Source: Stomoxys calcitrans | Taxonomy: Eukaryota; Arthropoda; Insecta; Diptera; Muscidae | DNA: 64,000 bases | Direction of reading: 5' to 3' | Assembly (NCBI RefSeq): GCF_963082655.1 | Contig: NC_081554.1 | Span: forward strand, 58,762,756-58,826,755 | Translations under genes and position numbers: made by a program | Part shown: piece by piece, positions 43,340 through 56,000 of the stretch | Layout of the letters: the number at the start of each line of letters is the position of its first letter | How positions within the stretch are numbered: the stretch's first letter is position 1 | The notes under the pieces: model-generated | Databases searched by the model: none | Seen by the model: only the letters and a program-made list of their open reading frames with translations | What the model was told of the DNA's origin: nothing

Positions 43340-43690
43340 CGTCGGCAAAACGTTGACGAAAAATAGGCGCAAAAGTAAGCTGTTCAGCTTTTCAAGCGGA
43401 ATGCTTTCGAACTCCATATAACAAAAACGTCGACGAAACGTTGGTTAAAAATAGATGGAAAAGTAGTACTTTGCTTATAGTGCGGTAAATGACAAAAAAA
43501 AGCAAATTGGCAACACTTGAAACCATTGCCGGCACATTTTTGTATGTTTTATTGATTTCAATGGTTCTTTATTTTGTTTGTTTCTCTTTCGAGACGAGCT
43601 CAATGATCGGAGATGCAAATGGAAAAGGAAAGCCAAAGATAGCAACACACACCAACCACTATGGGACGCGTTTCGTCTTTGGTTAGAAGA
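43340..43690 (-). repeat. Uninterrupted copy of the repeat at 1075-2590
   Basis: It shows the pre-insertion state of the sequence into which LINE-A jumped: GCAAATTGGCAACACTTGAA and AAGTAGTACTTTG are contiguous here. Frames on both strands have no family resemblance. Confidence 0.6.
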
Positions 43691-44475
43691 CTTCTCAACC
43701 ATATTAGGTGTGATGGCTTCAAGGCTCGTGCGCTGGTATGTTGTATTTGAATTGTATTAATAGCGAAATCACATCTATGATAAATTACGACATTAACCAC
43801 GCTCGACAATGTTGTGTGCGCGATGTCAGGGCGTTAGTAGGTCCCCATATTGACACTATTGTGAATATCATGATGTTCATTTGGTTGGCAACGCGGCCGA
43901 AACAGCTGGCCACAGATTGGAATTGATATATGTCAGGTCGCTTGGGGCCAAATATCAAAAATAAGGGAAAAAGCGAAAGGAAAAAGCCATATTAGGAAAT
44001 TTAGGGAAAATGGCCGATTTCCTGGGCTTTTCCCTTTCTTTTGGATCTGGATATTGGAGCTGGCTGGATGGAGAGGAAAGAGTTTGTCTGCGAGAGATTG
44101 GAGAAGAAAGTTTTTTCTGCAAGTGTCTGCGGTTAAGTGGAATGCCCGGTGCCACAAAGCAGTGTGAACCACTTTTACCTTAATATAAACGCTATGAACA
44201 AAAAAAAAAGGAAAAGAGAAAATAAAACACCAGTGGTAGCGAAAGAGTTTTTTTTTGCCGTGAATTTGTGTTCAAGAAAATTTGCATTTTTGGCTACAAC
44301 CTAAATTAATTAATCAACTACAAATAAGAAAGAAAAACACAAGGCTAAAATCTACATGCCGAATAATCTTAAAAGCTACGTGTCAATTAATCTTGAAAAA
44401 CTACATGCGAATTAATCCTAAAAACTACGTGCATCAGGAAGTTACAACCTAAAAACTATATGAGATTAAAACTTA
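43691..44475. other. Intergenic, unassigned
   Basis: No convincing coding sequence. Around 44170-44280 it is A-rich. Possible old transposon sequence, but no domain seen. Confidence 0.4.
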
Positions 44476-44585
44476 CCAACTAAACAGAGTGTAACTTGCA
44501 AACTAAATAGAGTGTAACTTACAAACTAAATAGAGTTTAACTTACAAACTAAATAGAGCTTAACCTACAAATAAAAAAAAAGGCT
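44476..44585 (+). repeat. Short tandem array, about 23-24 bp unit
   Basis: Four or five units of AACTTACAAACTAAATAGAG with one or two changes each. Confidence 0.8.
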
Positions 44586-45480
44586 TAACCTACAAACTGA
44601 ATTGGATTTATAGCCTAAATAGAGAGTCTGGAAAATATATGAAGTATAAGCAAAATAAGGAATAATTACAATACACCTATCGTCGGTCATCAGCCACGCC
44701 CAGTCACCATCGCCACTCCAATCAACGTGGGAGCTCCTGATGCTTGCAACCTCCCCGGGTTGCAAGGGTAAATGCCGGACTCCGGACCAAAACGGACGAC
44801 CTATAAAGACAGACCTTTTTTTTTACAGTAAATACTTACATATATAAATATATTTGTGCCCAATACTATCTAGATATATATATATATATATTAATTTTCT
44901 TTTTTTACCTGGGGGAGACAAGAAGGGTTATCTGTCCCAACTTAAATTTAGTGAGTTCCGTTTTAGAGGAACCGTAGGCGCTAGGATCAGAGCTCTAATC
45001 CGGGTAGGTCCTCAATACGTTGATCAGGGAGCTTTTGCCCGTTAGGTGGGGATATCAGCTTGTCAAACCTAAAAGGAGAAAAAGGAATTGATTGAAAGAA
45101 AACAGAAAAGGCGGAATATATTCATATAGACAACACGGACGGACAGAACCAACTTCCGACGTTTATACGCGGACGGACATCAGCGGCAGCCCGGCCGAAG
45201 CAAACCGGGAACCTTACTTCAGCGGATAGAAAAGATCGGATCGAAGGCGAACGGTGGATGTCATTGTTGGAATTCTATTTAAGATTTCTTTGTACTTGTG
45301 ACAATAAAGAGGGCAGTTTTATAACGTTTGGAATACGGAATTAGAAATGTGTTTGGCTTAGGCCGATTTTAGGAAGGTGGTAGGGAGCGTGTAAGAGGTA
45401 AGTAGGGGTACCGATGTTGGGATACCTAGGGCATGGTGTAGGTATCATGGTGAAGCCCGATCGTGGCTTCTGTGGGAGGG
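44586..45480. other. Unassigned, possibly LTR-type sequence
   Basis: Contains a (TA)n run at 44872-44892, a GC-rich block with GGACGGACAGAACC and GCAGCCCGGCCGAAGC, and AATAAAGAGGG at 45303. GC content is higher than in the flanks. It looks like an LTR or leader region, but I found no second copy in the window, so this stays open. Confidence 0.3.
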
Positions 45481-46339
45481 CCAAGTGCTTGGCATACCAG
45501 CCGCCAAGCCACGTATCGTCCGGTGCAGTGTAGGTTATTTGTCCATTAATTTCGTGAGTGAACGTGTTTGTTTTTTTCTCGACATTGTCTCCTGTTCCTT
45601 TTTTTTCATGGACTTATTTTGGCCTACCTTTTTCTTTCTTTCTTACGCAAAGACCGGTATGATTTTTTTTGGTTTATGGTGTGATAGATGTCATGGTTGC
45701 AAGAACCACCCCCATCCGGCGAGCCCTAGCCGCGCTAAACGCCAGCATACCGGCAAGGCAATTCATGGCACCACAAACGGGGTTTTATCGTCAGATAAAT
45801 CCCAACCTTGAAACACCACCATTAACAACAACCTTGTCTATTAGCTGTACTTTTTCCCAATGCATGTATTTTTGTGTAATGACAGACATTTTTCTGTGGC
45901 AAAGTACCCTTCTTCCGTACTACACATGATTCTGTGCATCTGTTGGAAGTTGTATTGATTGCATCGAACGCTAAACAACGGCAACGGCTCTCGCTGTTGC
46001 TCCATGTGCACAGGTTCGAAATTAATTATTTGCGAAAACAATAGAAACAAAAACATTTGATTACTGTCAAGCTTCGCTCGCGAAACAATAAACAATTTCC
46101 ACGACTATTCCGAATGCTGAATAATATACAACCCAAACGCAAAAGGTCTTTTTTCAAATTGTTTGTATGCTACTCCCAGAACACATTAAAATTAAATAGT
46201 AGAGATCCTTGTTATTGTATTTCCACTATAAAAATTAATGCAATAAACTTTTTAATCAGCTTTCCTGCGACAATTTATTATTTAAATTTTTTCTCATTAG
46301 TTCAACAACATAAAAAAAATTTAAAAAAAAAAACTAAAA
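45481..46339. other. Unassigned
   Basis: One frame reads RRALAALNASIPARQFMAP (45700-45770), which is not recognised. No start, splice or family support. Confidence 0.3.
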
Positions 46340-46445
46340 ATCAAGATGGTAAAATTGCCATCTTGCCATCAAGCTCGTCGACATTTTGTCAACACACACA
46401 AATAAATTGTGTGCGTGTGTATACGTGTGCAGAAAGTATGCAAGT
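46340..46445 (+). repeat. Partial copy of the inner MITE-like repeat
   Basis: TTGCCATCTTGCCATCAAGC and ATTGTGTGCGTGTGTATACG align with 4927-5010. It diverges after 46440. Confidence 0.6.
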
Positions 46446-46946
46446 GTATTTTTGTACTTAAAAATGTGTGCATATTTCCACTTTTGCTGGAAGTCGTTCG
46501 CGTACTTTATTTGCCGGCAGAAAAGAGCGGAAGAGTGCGTGAGAGCGAAGAACATTTTGAGAATTGGGTAATTGAGAGCTTGCAAATTTCAGCTTGTGGC
46601 TTTTTTTTCCAACAGAGGTTTGCATTATCACGCAGATGTTTTTTTGAAAATAAGCTCTTTTATTCAAATAAATAGGAAAAAAGAATAATGCAATTTTTTT
46701 TACTGAAACTGTACGCGAACAGACCTATGGACATACATTTAATGCTCATGTGTTCTTTTTCCACAAAGGCACAAACCGAACTCATTGTGTTTTCCTTGTA
46801 AACGATTGCAAACTGCATTAGCAACTCTGACGAGTTTGACACTTCTTGTGACCTTCTCCATTCTCTCTTTCGTAATAAGGAATGAATATAGTGAATAAAT
46901 GAAAATAAAGATAGAAAAATATCAAATGGCGGCGGCAAACTAACAA
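46446..46946. other. Far upstream region of E2f2
   Basis: No gene recognised. Small frames on both strands lack family support. Confidence 0.4.
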
Positions 46947-46954
46947 GCGCCAAA
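46947..46954 (-). promoter_or_regulatory. E2F consensus site upstream of E2f2
   Basis: GCGCCAAA, a perfect TTTGGCGC on the other strand, 123 nt before the E2f2 start codon. A TATCGATT at 47061-47068 matches the fly DRE core (TATCGATA) at 7 of 8 bases. Both are typical of fly cell-cycle promoters. Matched by eye only. Confidence 0.55.
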
Positions 46955-47076
46955 TTTTAGAATTTAATTTGTAGAAAATTAAAACGAATCGCGTTTTAAA
47001 GCGCTTAATTATTGTGAAAAAGCTTAAGTAAATAATTGAAGAACATTTTGAAGAATAAATTATCGATTCACACAAA

Positions 47077-50000
47077 ATGGAAACACCAGAAAATACACCG
47101 AAAAAATCATGTCCCCCTAAAGATGGCTATGGAACGCCCCGACAACAACCCACTGAACGTGAAAAACAAGGGCAAACTCCTCAAACACCTGGCAGAGCCA
47201 TTGGATCCTTGGTGCTGCTGACACAGAAATTTGTTGATCTCATGATCTCAAATGGAGGAGAAATCGATCTAAAGGATGTAAGTCTGTCGTATGGGGCCTG
47301 AGCGTTGTTGATTTCCAAAAAACCACCACCAAAATATCTAAGATGTTTGGCATACGACAATGACTTCTATTGTAATTGTATGTTGGTGGGTGAAGTGTGT
47401 AAATCTATGTGTTAAGGTTATTGTGATGATGGTGTATTTGTTTCCCTCACCTGAGTTGCGCTAAGGCGCCAAATATTTCTAAGAATTTTTGATACCGCAG
47501 GTGAATGTGATTAATTACGATGTTTAAAGTGATTTTCTCTCCTCTCTCTCTCTCTCTTACTCTTCCCCTTTTCAAAATTGCCCATAAGGCTGCGGATATA
47601 TTAGATGTGCAAAAGCGTCGGATTTACGACATTACAAATGTATTGGAAGGTGTGGGGCTTATTGAAAAAACTCGATATTCTAGTGTGGTCCGATGGAGGT
47701 ATGTTTAGATTTATTTTGATGACAGCTGTGTAACAGATGATAAAAACTCGTAATAATTTATTGTTGTTTATGCAGGGGTGGACTAGATGGTCAAAGTGAT
47801 GACTCCATATTTAGAGAAGTAAAAACACGGTGCAACCAATTAGTGGCTCTGGAAGCTGATATTGATGATCAATTGGATATTGCCCGACGAAATCTCAAAA
47901 ATGTTCAAGAAGATGCCGCGAATAGATCGTTTGCATATGTTACCCGCGATGATTTGCTTTCGGTATTTGGCGATGATGTGGTCCTAACTATTCCCAGTCA
48001 TGATGAAGAAGTTAAATTAGTAAGGCGAAAGGTAAGACTAATAAACTAACTACAAAAAAACAAACAAAGAAAGAATGTATGGGATTGCTATTACCCTCCT
48101 CCAAAATCTTTGAGTAATAATCTTTAAATCATCGTCATTAACCCTGTTGCATATACCAACTTGCCCCTATTTCATTTGTTTTTTTGCTGAATGAGTAATT
48201 TATTAAAGTGTGTGTAATGATTTCTATAATTACCTATTACATTATCAGAAAGATTCGTATGTATGCACATGTGTAGGACCAGTCTGCGTTTTTAAACAAA
48301 TGCTAAGAAAGAAAATAGAAGTTTATGCTATGCTTTTTTCGCTATATTAACAAGAATATTTTAAATAGAATAAATCTGCTTCAGAACTTTCATAGTTGTG
48401 GTTTTGGCAGCTACATTCTTGTATGTGGGGGTAGCAATCCTCATCGAGCTCCATAGCTGACTAAGCCCATTCCTGTCCATAGGACCGATCGCCGAGATAA
48501 CGTTACGTTACCATTGGTTTAAATGCGGAAACAACTCGTCTTGTCGTATCGAGCGTCATACGGGCTTAGTATCTCAGCAAGTGCCGGTGCCGCCCGGCCT
48601 CTCACTCCATTCGATACCGCAACCTGTGGACGCACCCGGTGGCTCCCAGCTAAGCTTTTCGTGATAACAAAGAAGAAGATTTGTGCTCAAAGATGCAGCC
48701 CGTGTTGTGCTCATGGTTATCCTGTGCCGGGTATCATTTCATACCAAAGGAAGGGGAATGGGTCGGTTAGCTACATCGAAAAGAATTTGACGGAGGGTAT
48801 CTTCATTTTGGCGACCTCCTTGGATATAGAAAATGATTTTAATATCGTTAAGAAGTTGAAGTCGATTGGGCAGATTGTGGCAAGAAAAACTCCGCAAGGA
48901 GGGATTTTAACCCCTCTTTTGTGACTCTTTGATATCAATGGGAATCTCAGATCGTTTAAGAGGAAACGTTCATACTGCGATCGATTTTATGTACCAGAAC
49001 GATCCAGCCTTCCCAGAGGACGGTTAGGAATCGCTAAATAAGGAGAAAGTGCAGGTCGTTGCCGATGATGTTGTTGTTGTTGAAGCAGTTTATTGTGTTC
49101 TATCTTTCGTCTGCTTGATTCTGTTGAGTGTCAAGACCCAAGAACTCTGCGAGTAAGATGGGGTGCGTCCACAGGGATCTGGGTCTGAGTCGAGTGGGTC
49201 TGGCCGGGCAGTTAAACAGGTGACGTGTATCGTGCGGTCCCTGGTTACAATCGGGACAAACATCTTGCACGTCGGCATCAATCCTAGCTCTGTGGGAATT
49301 GAGGCGGCTGCATCTGCCGGAACGTAATTGAGCCAGAACCACTCTGGTTTGCCGGGGGAGGTCGATTTCTTCGGGTGCAATGGGTGGCGGTCGTTCTCCA
49401 CTCTACGTGTTCGCCGATGATGTTGTCATAATGGTGAGTGGCCGATTTCTCTCAACGATCTCGTTGAAGGAGTGTCAAGGTTGCCCTTTGAATGGGCGAT
49501 TGCCATGGGCTCGGCATAAACCCCAGAAAAACTAAGCTGATACTCTTAACCAAGAGGCGAAAGCTCAGTCAGGGAACCTGTTCTGAACGGTGTGGAGTTG
49601 CCGCTCCCTACAGAGGGCCTCTGATTCGTGTCCAGAGACTGAGCTGGAGAAATATCGTCGAGGATAGCGTCAAATGGGGACTGAATGTGCTCTACTTCTG
49701 TCGAAACTAGTTTTGGAAAGAGTTGGAGGCTTAGGCCGGGGACGGTACACTGGATGTGTACCAAGTACCTGGTGTAAACCAAGTATGTCTCTAGAATCTC
49801 AAGCGGCATATCAAGCAGATCCAGACAACATTCATGCACATACGGTAGCAGATGTAGTCCATGGATAACGACCGCCTCCCATTGCACCTGAAGAAATTGA
49901 CCTCCCCACTGAAGAAATTGACCTCCCCCCGCAAACCAGAGTAGTCCTGGCTCAATTACGTTCCACCAGATGCAGTAGCGTCAACTCCTACAGAGCAAGG

Positions 50001-53000
50001 ATTGATGCCGACGTGCAAGATGTATGTCCCAATTGTAACCAGGGACCGCACGATACACGTCACCCCAAACCCACTCGACTCAGACCCAGATCCCTGAGGA
50101 CGCACCCCACCTTAATCGCAGGGTTCCTGGGTTTTGACACTCAGCAGAATCAAGCAGACGAAAGATAGAAGATAACAAACTGCTACAACAAAAACAACAC
50201 TAAGTATGTCTGCGGTGACATTGGGCTCCTCAAGACGATGGCGAAGGTGCAGGCTAGAGCGGCGGTGTTGATCTCCGAATCAAGGAGCAGTGCCCCGAGA
50301 GAGCCACTGAACACCATGCTCGAACTTAGGTTCTTGCACCTGTATTTTTGGTGTGTGGCAACGAAGATCGGCGCGACGGATTAATTACGAGGAGAGTCCT
50401 TGTTGACGAATCGTTTTCTCGAAAAGGGTTCCCTTGAGCGCGAGTCCATCTGATCGTTTCTCGGGACCTTCTGTGTAGACGGATGGTTCTAAATTAGACA
50501 AATTAGGAAATGATATAGGCTTCTGGTAGAGGTCTTTGTTGCCATGAAGGCACTAGAGACGATTTCAATGCCGAAGTCGTTGAACGTTCGGATTTTCACG
50601 AAATATCTAAAGAATCAGTCGGCGCTTAATATGTCAAGTCTAGACTGGTTAGATGATGCAAAGAGAGATGGCGGCGAACGAGTCGGTCGAAATAGCTCCC
50701 CTTTCGAGATTCTTGGGAAGTGGTCGCTTTCTACAACAACTGAGGAAACATGACCACGAAATGCTGATAGGAGTCCTGACTGGTCATTGATACGTTAGGT
50801 CTTTGTCGTTGCGCTGGAAACTGAAGCATGACCACGGAATACTCATAGAAGTCCTGACTGGTCATTGAAACGTTAGGTCTTTGTCGATGCGCTGGAAACA
50901 GAAAGTTTCGAATCTATACTGGGTGATGATGATGTAACAACGGCGATGAGAATACCAAGCACTTTTGTATCATTGACCATAAAATCCAAAACCTACCTAA
51001 ACCTAAAGTATACGAGTGAAGCTCCTTGCGAAATAAGAGGTCAGATTACTTGGCTGTAAGGACTAGAGGACTGCTGTCGACAAACTTGGTGAATGCAAAG
51101 ACTTTTAAGGCAGCGCCGTCCGAGTTAAATGGGTTAGCGACGCTTACACAAATCCTTTAGGGACATCAGTAAAATAAAAAGACCAGGCTTATGCAAACCT
51201 TAGTAAGCAGGAGATCAGTAGGGCTCTCGGCATCATTACGCAACACATAGGACAACTGGCTCATTGAGGCATTTATAAAAAAATTCTTTTAGTTTAATTT
51301 TTCTAGAAAATTTTGTCGGAATTTGATTTCTTTAGAAAATTTTGTCAAAATTTGGTATTTATAGAAAATTTATTCGAAATATGGGTTTTTGTAAAAATTT
51401 CTTCAAAGTTTAATTTTTACAAAAAATTTCGCTAAAATTTGATTTTTATAGAAAATTTCGCTAAAATGCGCTTTTTATAGGAAATTTTGTTGAAAATCGA
51501 TTTTTATACGTCATTTCGTCGAAATTTAATTTTTATGGAAAATTTCGTTGAAATTTAATTTTTATAGAAAATTTCCTTGAAATTTAATTTTTATAGAAAA
51601 TTTTGTTGAAATTTAATTTTTATCGAAAATTTCGTCAAAATTTAATTTTTATAGAAATTCTCACCCCAACTACATTGTTATAAAAAATTACGTCGAAATT
51701 TCATTTTTATAGAAAATTTCGTCGAAAATTGATTTTTGTGAAAATTTTACCCAAATTTAATTTTAAAAGAAAATGTCATCGATATTTAGTTTTTATAGAT
51801 GAGTTTGTCAATATTGATTTTTATAAAAAATTTCGTCCAGATTTGATCTTTTACAGAAGATTTCGTCCAAATCTCATTTTTATAGAAAATTTTGTAGAAA
51901 ATTAACATTTTTATGGAAAATTTCGACGAAATTTGATTTTTATAGAAAATTTTGTGCCTATTCAATTTTTATAGAAAATTTCGTTGATATTTAGTTTTTA
52001 TACAAAATTTCATCGATTAGTGATTATTATAGAAAACTAGCCGAACCGGGCCCTCTCCGCTGCGCCTTCTTTAACACTCTAATATCTTTTTAGGGTGGCA
52101 AAACTTCGCCGTGAATGTAGATATAGAATTTATGCCACTGTAGTCTCTGTCCGCCTTTGACACTGAACGCCTGCGTTCCAATCCTGGCGAGAACATCGGA
52201 TAAATTTTAAAGCGGTGGTTATCCCCTCTTAATGCTGGCGACATTTGCTAGGTACCATGCCTTGCATGAGCTTGTAAAAAATTCTCTCCCGCCGTTCGGA
52301 CTCGGCTATACAAAAGGTCCCTTGGTTTAAACATGAATCGCAAAGCACTCATTGATGTGTGAGAAGTTTGCCCTTGCTTGGTTCCTGGGCAAATTTTTAC
52401 TCTACTGCCACATACTTTTCTTTTGAGTCCTATATTACCGTATTGTGTCCTATATTATCGTATTCCGGATTAGGGGTTATTTCGGGGAATGTCACTTGGC
52501 CATTAAAGTAAAAATAAGATTCGTGCTCTACTTTCAAAAACATTTCATATGAGTCCCATAGTGGCATGATCGGTAAATAAGTTGCGTTTGAGGGTGGGTT
52601 GGACCCCAGGGTCTTTGTCCCGGAAATGAGTACCAATTGCCTGAAAATCAATCAATTTCCACCGCAAATAGCTTTTATATAATAGGGAGGTATTTTGGGG
52701 TGGGGCGGCTCCCCAAAGACATGGCTCGAAATTGACGTGATTGGTCTGTATATCCATTTTGCGAGTTTTGGTTGGCCATCGCGGCACACGACCCCAACTG
52801 TGAGAGCGCAAAAAAAATTCTTTTTAGGTCATTTCGACTCAAAGATAACAAAACTCTTGCTCCACTCCCGATTCCCTTTAATTTGAGCCCCATATTGCCA
52901 TGGTCGGTAAATATGAACCGTTTGGAGGATGTTTAGGTGCTGGGACGGCCACCGGCACTTTGCCTTGAAAATAGATATCAAATTTGTTCTTTACTCACAA

Positions 53001-56000
53001 ACACCGTTGATTTGAGCTTTGCTATAGTCGTAATTGAAGTTCAGTTTAGGTGATGATTAAGGGCGTACTCCCGAACACTTGGCTCCAAAATTGGATATCA
53101 ATTTCGTTTTCTACTCTCAAATACCTTTCATTTGAGTCCATATTGCCACATTGCATCTCCGATCATTGAGTTCGTCTAGAAAGAGAAACAAACAGAAAGC
53201 TATTAGAGATAATCATATAAAGCTTTCTTAAAAGCATTTGCGTTGCCAATATATTGAATATGAGGAGGCAGAAAGTTCCAAAGACGAATAGCATTGTAGA
53301 AAAATTGTGAATGGGTACTATTACTATTCTTCTACTAGATCTATCAATTATAAGTTTGGCGTGAAGATTTTCAAAAGTTCTGTTGTACACTAACTTGTGT
53401 ATCATTAAAAGTGTTCTTGTAAAAAATTAATCGCCGAATGCGATACCATGCAACTTTTTTGTAAAAGTTGAAACACCTGCATATCTCTTTAGGCCATAGA
53501 CATATCTTATTATAGCGTTATGTGCCATTTCCAACCGATTTCTGCTTCTCGAGTCACATTGGCTAAACAACTCACAGCCATATAGGAGTATAGCTACAAG
53601 ATATGATTTCGCTAAAAGCGATCTGATGTTCTATGGTGTGTATAAATGTGTTTTATAGAGTGTTCTTAACATTCCGAAGATTTTGCCTGTCGCTGATATG
53701 ATATGGTCCTTCCATGTTAGTGTTTGATTAATAATTACACCAAGATTTTTTGTTTTATATATCTGCTTGATTGCGTCATTTCCAATTTGCACAGGGTATT
53801 CGCACACCACTTCCTGGCAGCGGTTTAAAAAATAATGAATTTTGATTTGTTTGGATTAATGTGCAGTTTGTTTTCCATAGCCCACATGTTGATATTTCTT
53901 AAGTCGGTGTTTAGCTTCTCTATACCATGACATAGTTCTGTCTTTGAGCAATTCAGATAGATTTGTAAATGGTCTGCATAGATTTGGATATTTTAATGTG
54001 TCAGTATGGTTGGCAGTTCATTTATATGCATACAAAATAGAAGCGGTCCCAATATGTACCTTTGAGGAAGTCCATGCAATGGTGTGGAAACGCGAATTCC
54101 TACCACGATAGACTGGACACGATCCTATAAACAGTAAGATATTAGTTTGGTTGCAGCGCTTGAAAAGTTGAAAAAATGTTTAAGCTTTCTGCATAATATG
54201 CTATGGTCAACACAGTCAAATGCTTTGGAGTGATCTAGCAATACAAGACAGGAAAGCATTCCATCATCCAAACTCGATCTTACTTCCAAAACCAGACTGT
54301 CTATTTGAAAGAAGTTTTTGTTCATTTAAATACTCATATATCTGCTGATGAACAACTCTTTCAAAAGCTTTTGACAGGGAAGGTAGGATTGACTTGGGTC
54401 GATACTCGTTTGCAGTTTTGGGGTTTGGAATGGCTTTAGCATATTTCCAGCTTCTTGGATATTGGACTCGTTGTCAAAATTGTATTAAAAATATGTGTTA
54501 CGAATCTTATATATTGCGTTGCCCAAAAAGTAATTGCGGATTTTTCATATAGTCGGCGTTGACAAATTTTTTCACAGCTTGTGACTCTGTAATTGCATTC
54601 TTTCTTTTGTCAGTTATCAGCTGTTACTTTTAGCTTGCTATAGAAAAAAAGTGTAAAAAAGTATATTTGATTAAAGTTCATTCTAAGTTTTATTAAAAAT
54701 GCATTTACTTTCTTTTAAAAAATCCGCAATTACTTTTTGGGCAACCCGATATAAAAATCAATTTGTGTTTGTTCGTTTGTTTGTGTGTTCCTTATAGACT
54801 CAGAAACGGCTGAACCGATTTTCTTGTAATTTTCACAGATGGTGCATAATGATCCCGTGGTAAAAATTGGGTACTATATTTTTTGATATCTGAAGGGTGG
54901 GCCCTCTCCTCCTTACCCTAATTTTCAGAAATGCCAGATCTCGGAGATGGGTGGTGTGATTTAAGCCAAATTTTGTGTGCTTTCTCAAAATAAAAATTTG
55001 GTATGCAAATTTCGGATGGGGTACCTAGGGGGGCCGCCCCACGCTAAAACCTACCAAACATATATTTAGACCTATCACGACAATATGGGACTCAAATGAA
55101 AGGTATTTAGTATAAGAAAACGTATCTGATATCCATTTGTCGGACCAACTGTTAGGGGGACCACCCCAACCCCCAAAACACCCCTAAATCGGACATATTT
55201 ACCGACCATGGCATTATGGGGCTCAAATAAAAGGTATTTGCGAGTAGAATACGAATCTAATATTCAAATGTAGGACCACGTTTCTGGAAATCCACCCCTT
55301 CTCCAAACACCCCCCAAAGAGGACTTATTTACTGACCATGGGATTATGGGGCTTAAATAAAAGGTATTTGGGTGTAGAATTTAAATCTGACATCCAAATA
55401 TGGGACCAAGTATTTGGGGGGCCGCCTCTCCACAAAAGGGGACAAATTTGCGACCATAGCAATATGGGGCTCAAATGAAAGGTCTTTGGGTGTAAAGCAC
55501 GAATCTAATTTCAATATTCGGGAAAAGTGTCTATGGGGCCACACAATAGAAAGTATTTGCTGACTATTGCAATATGAGGCTCAAATAAGAGGGTTTTTAG
55601 AGTAAAACACGAATCCGATATATATTTTCAAGGCCAACTCACCCTTTTTCACAGATGGTGCATAATGATACCGGGGTGAAAATAGGGTACTAACCCCTAA
55701 CCCTAATTTTCAGAAACCTCAGATCTCGGATTTTGTGTGCTCTCCTATAGTAGCCTACAAACAAAAATTTGGTATCCAAATTTCGGATGGGGTACCTAGG
55801 GGGCCGCCCCACCCCCAAAACCTTCCAAATATATATAAAGTCCAATCACGACAATATGGGACTCAAATGAAAGGTATTTGAGAGTAGAAAACTTATCTGA
55901 TATCCAAGTGTTTGGGGTACCACACCAATCCCCCTAAATCGGAGATATTTACTGACAACGGGCAATATGGGACTCAAATGAATGGTATTTGCGAGTAGAT

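Larger units (their letters stand above)
48541..51270 (+). mobile_element. LINE-F with RNase H, host of two LINE-E insertions
   Basis: Reverse transcriptase pieces: [11 protein letters not shown] and [12 protein letters not shown] (48815-48920), the catalytic box [10 protein letters not shown] (49409-49438) and [19 protein letters not shown] (49506-49562). Then come the thumb end ([19 protein letters not shown], about 50300-50350) and RNase H start [12 protein letters not shown] (about 50475-50510), and a late block [15 protein letters not shown] (51085-51130) like the C-terminus of LINE-B. Several stops. LINE-E copies sit at 49075-49412 and 49791-50201. A 130-bp tandem duplication is visible at 50745-50895 (CATGACCACGRAATRCTSAT). 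Confidence 0.8.

Noticed and set aside
44586..45900. Endogenous LTR element with leader and gag
   Set aside because: GC-richer sequence and a possible poly(A) signal, but no repeated LTR, primer site or recognisable gag found.
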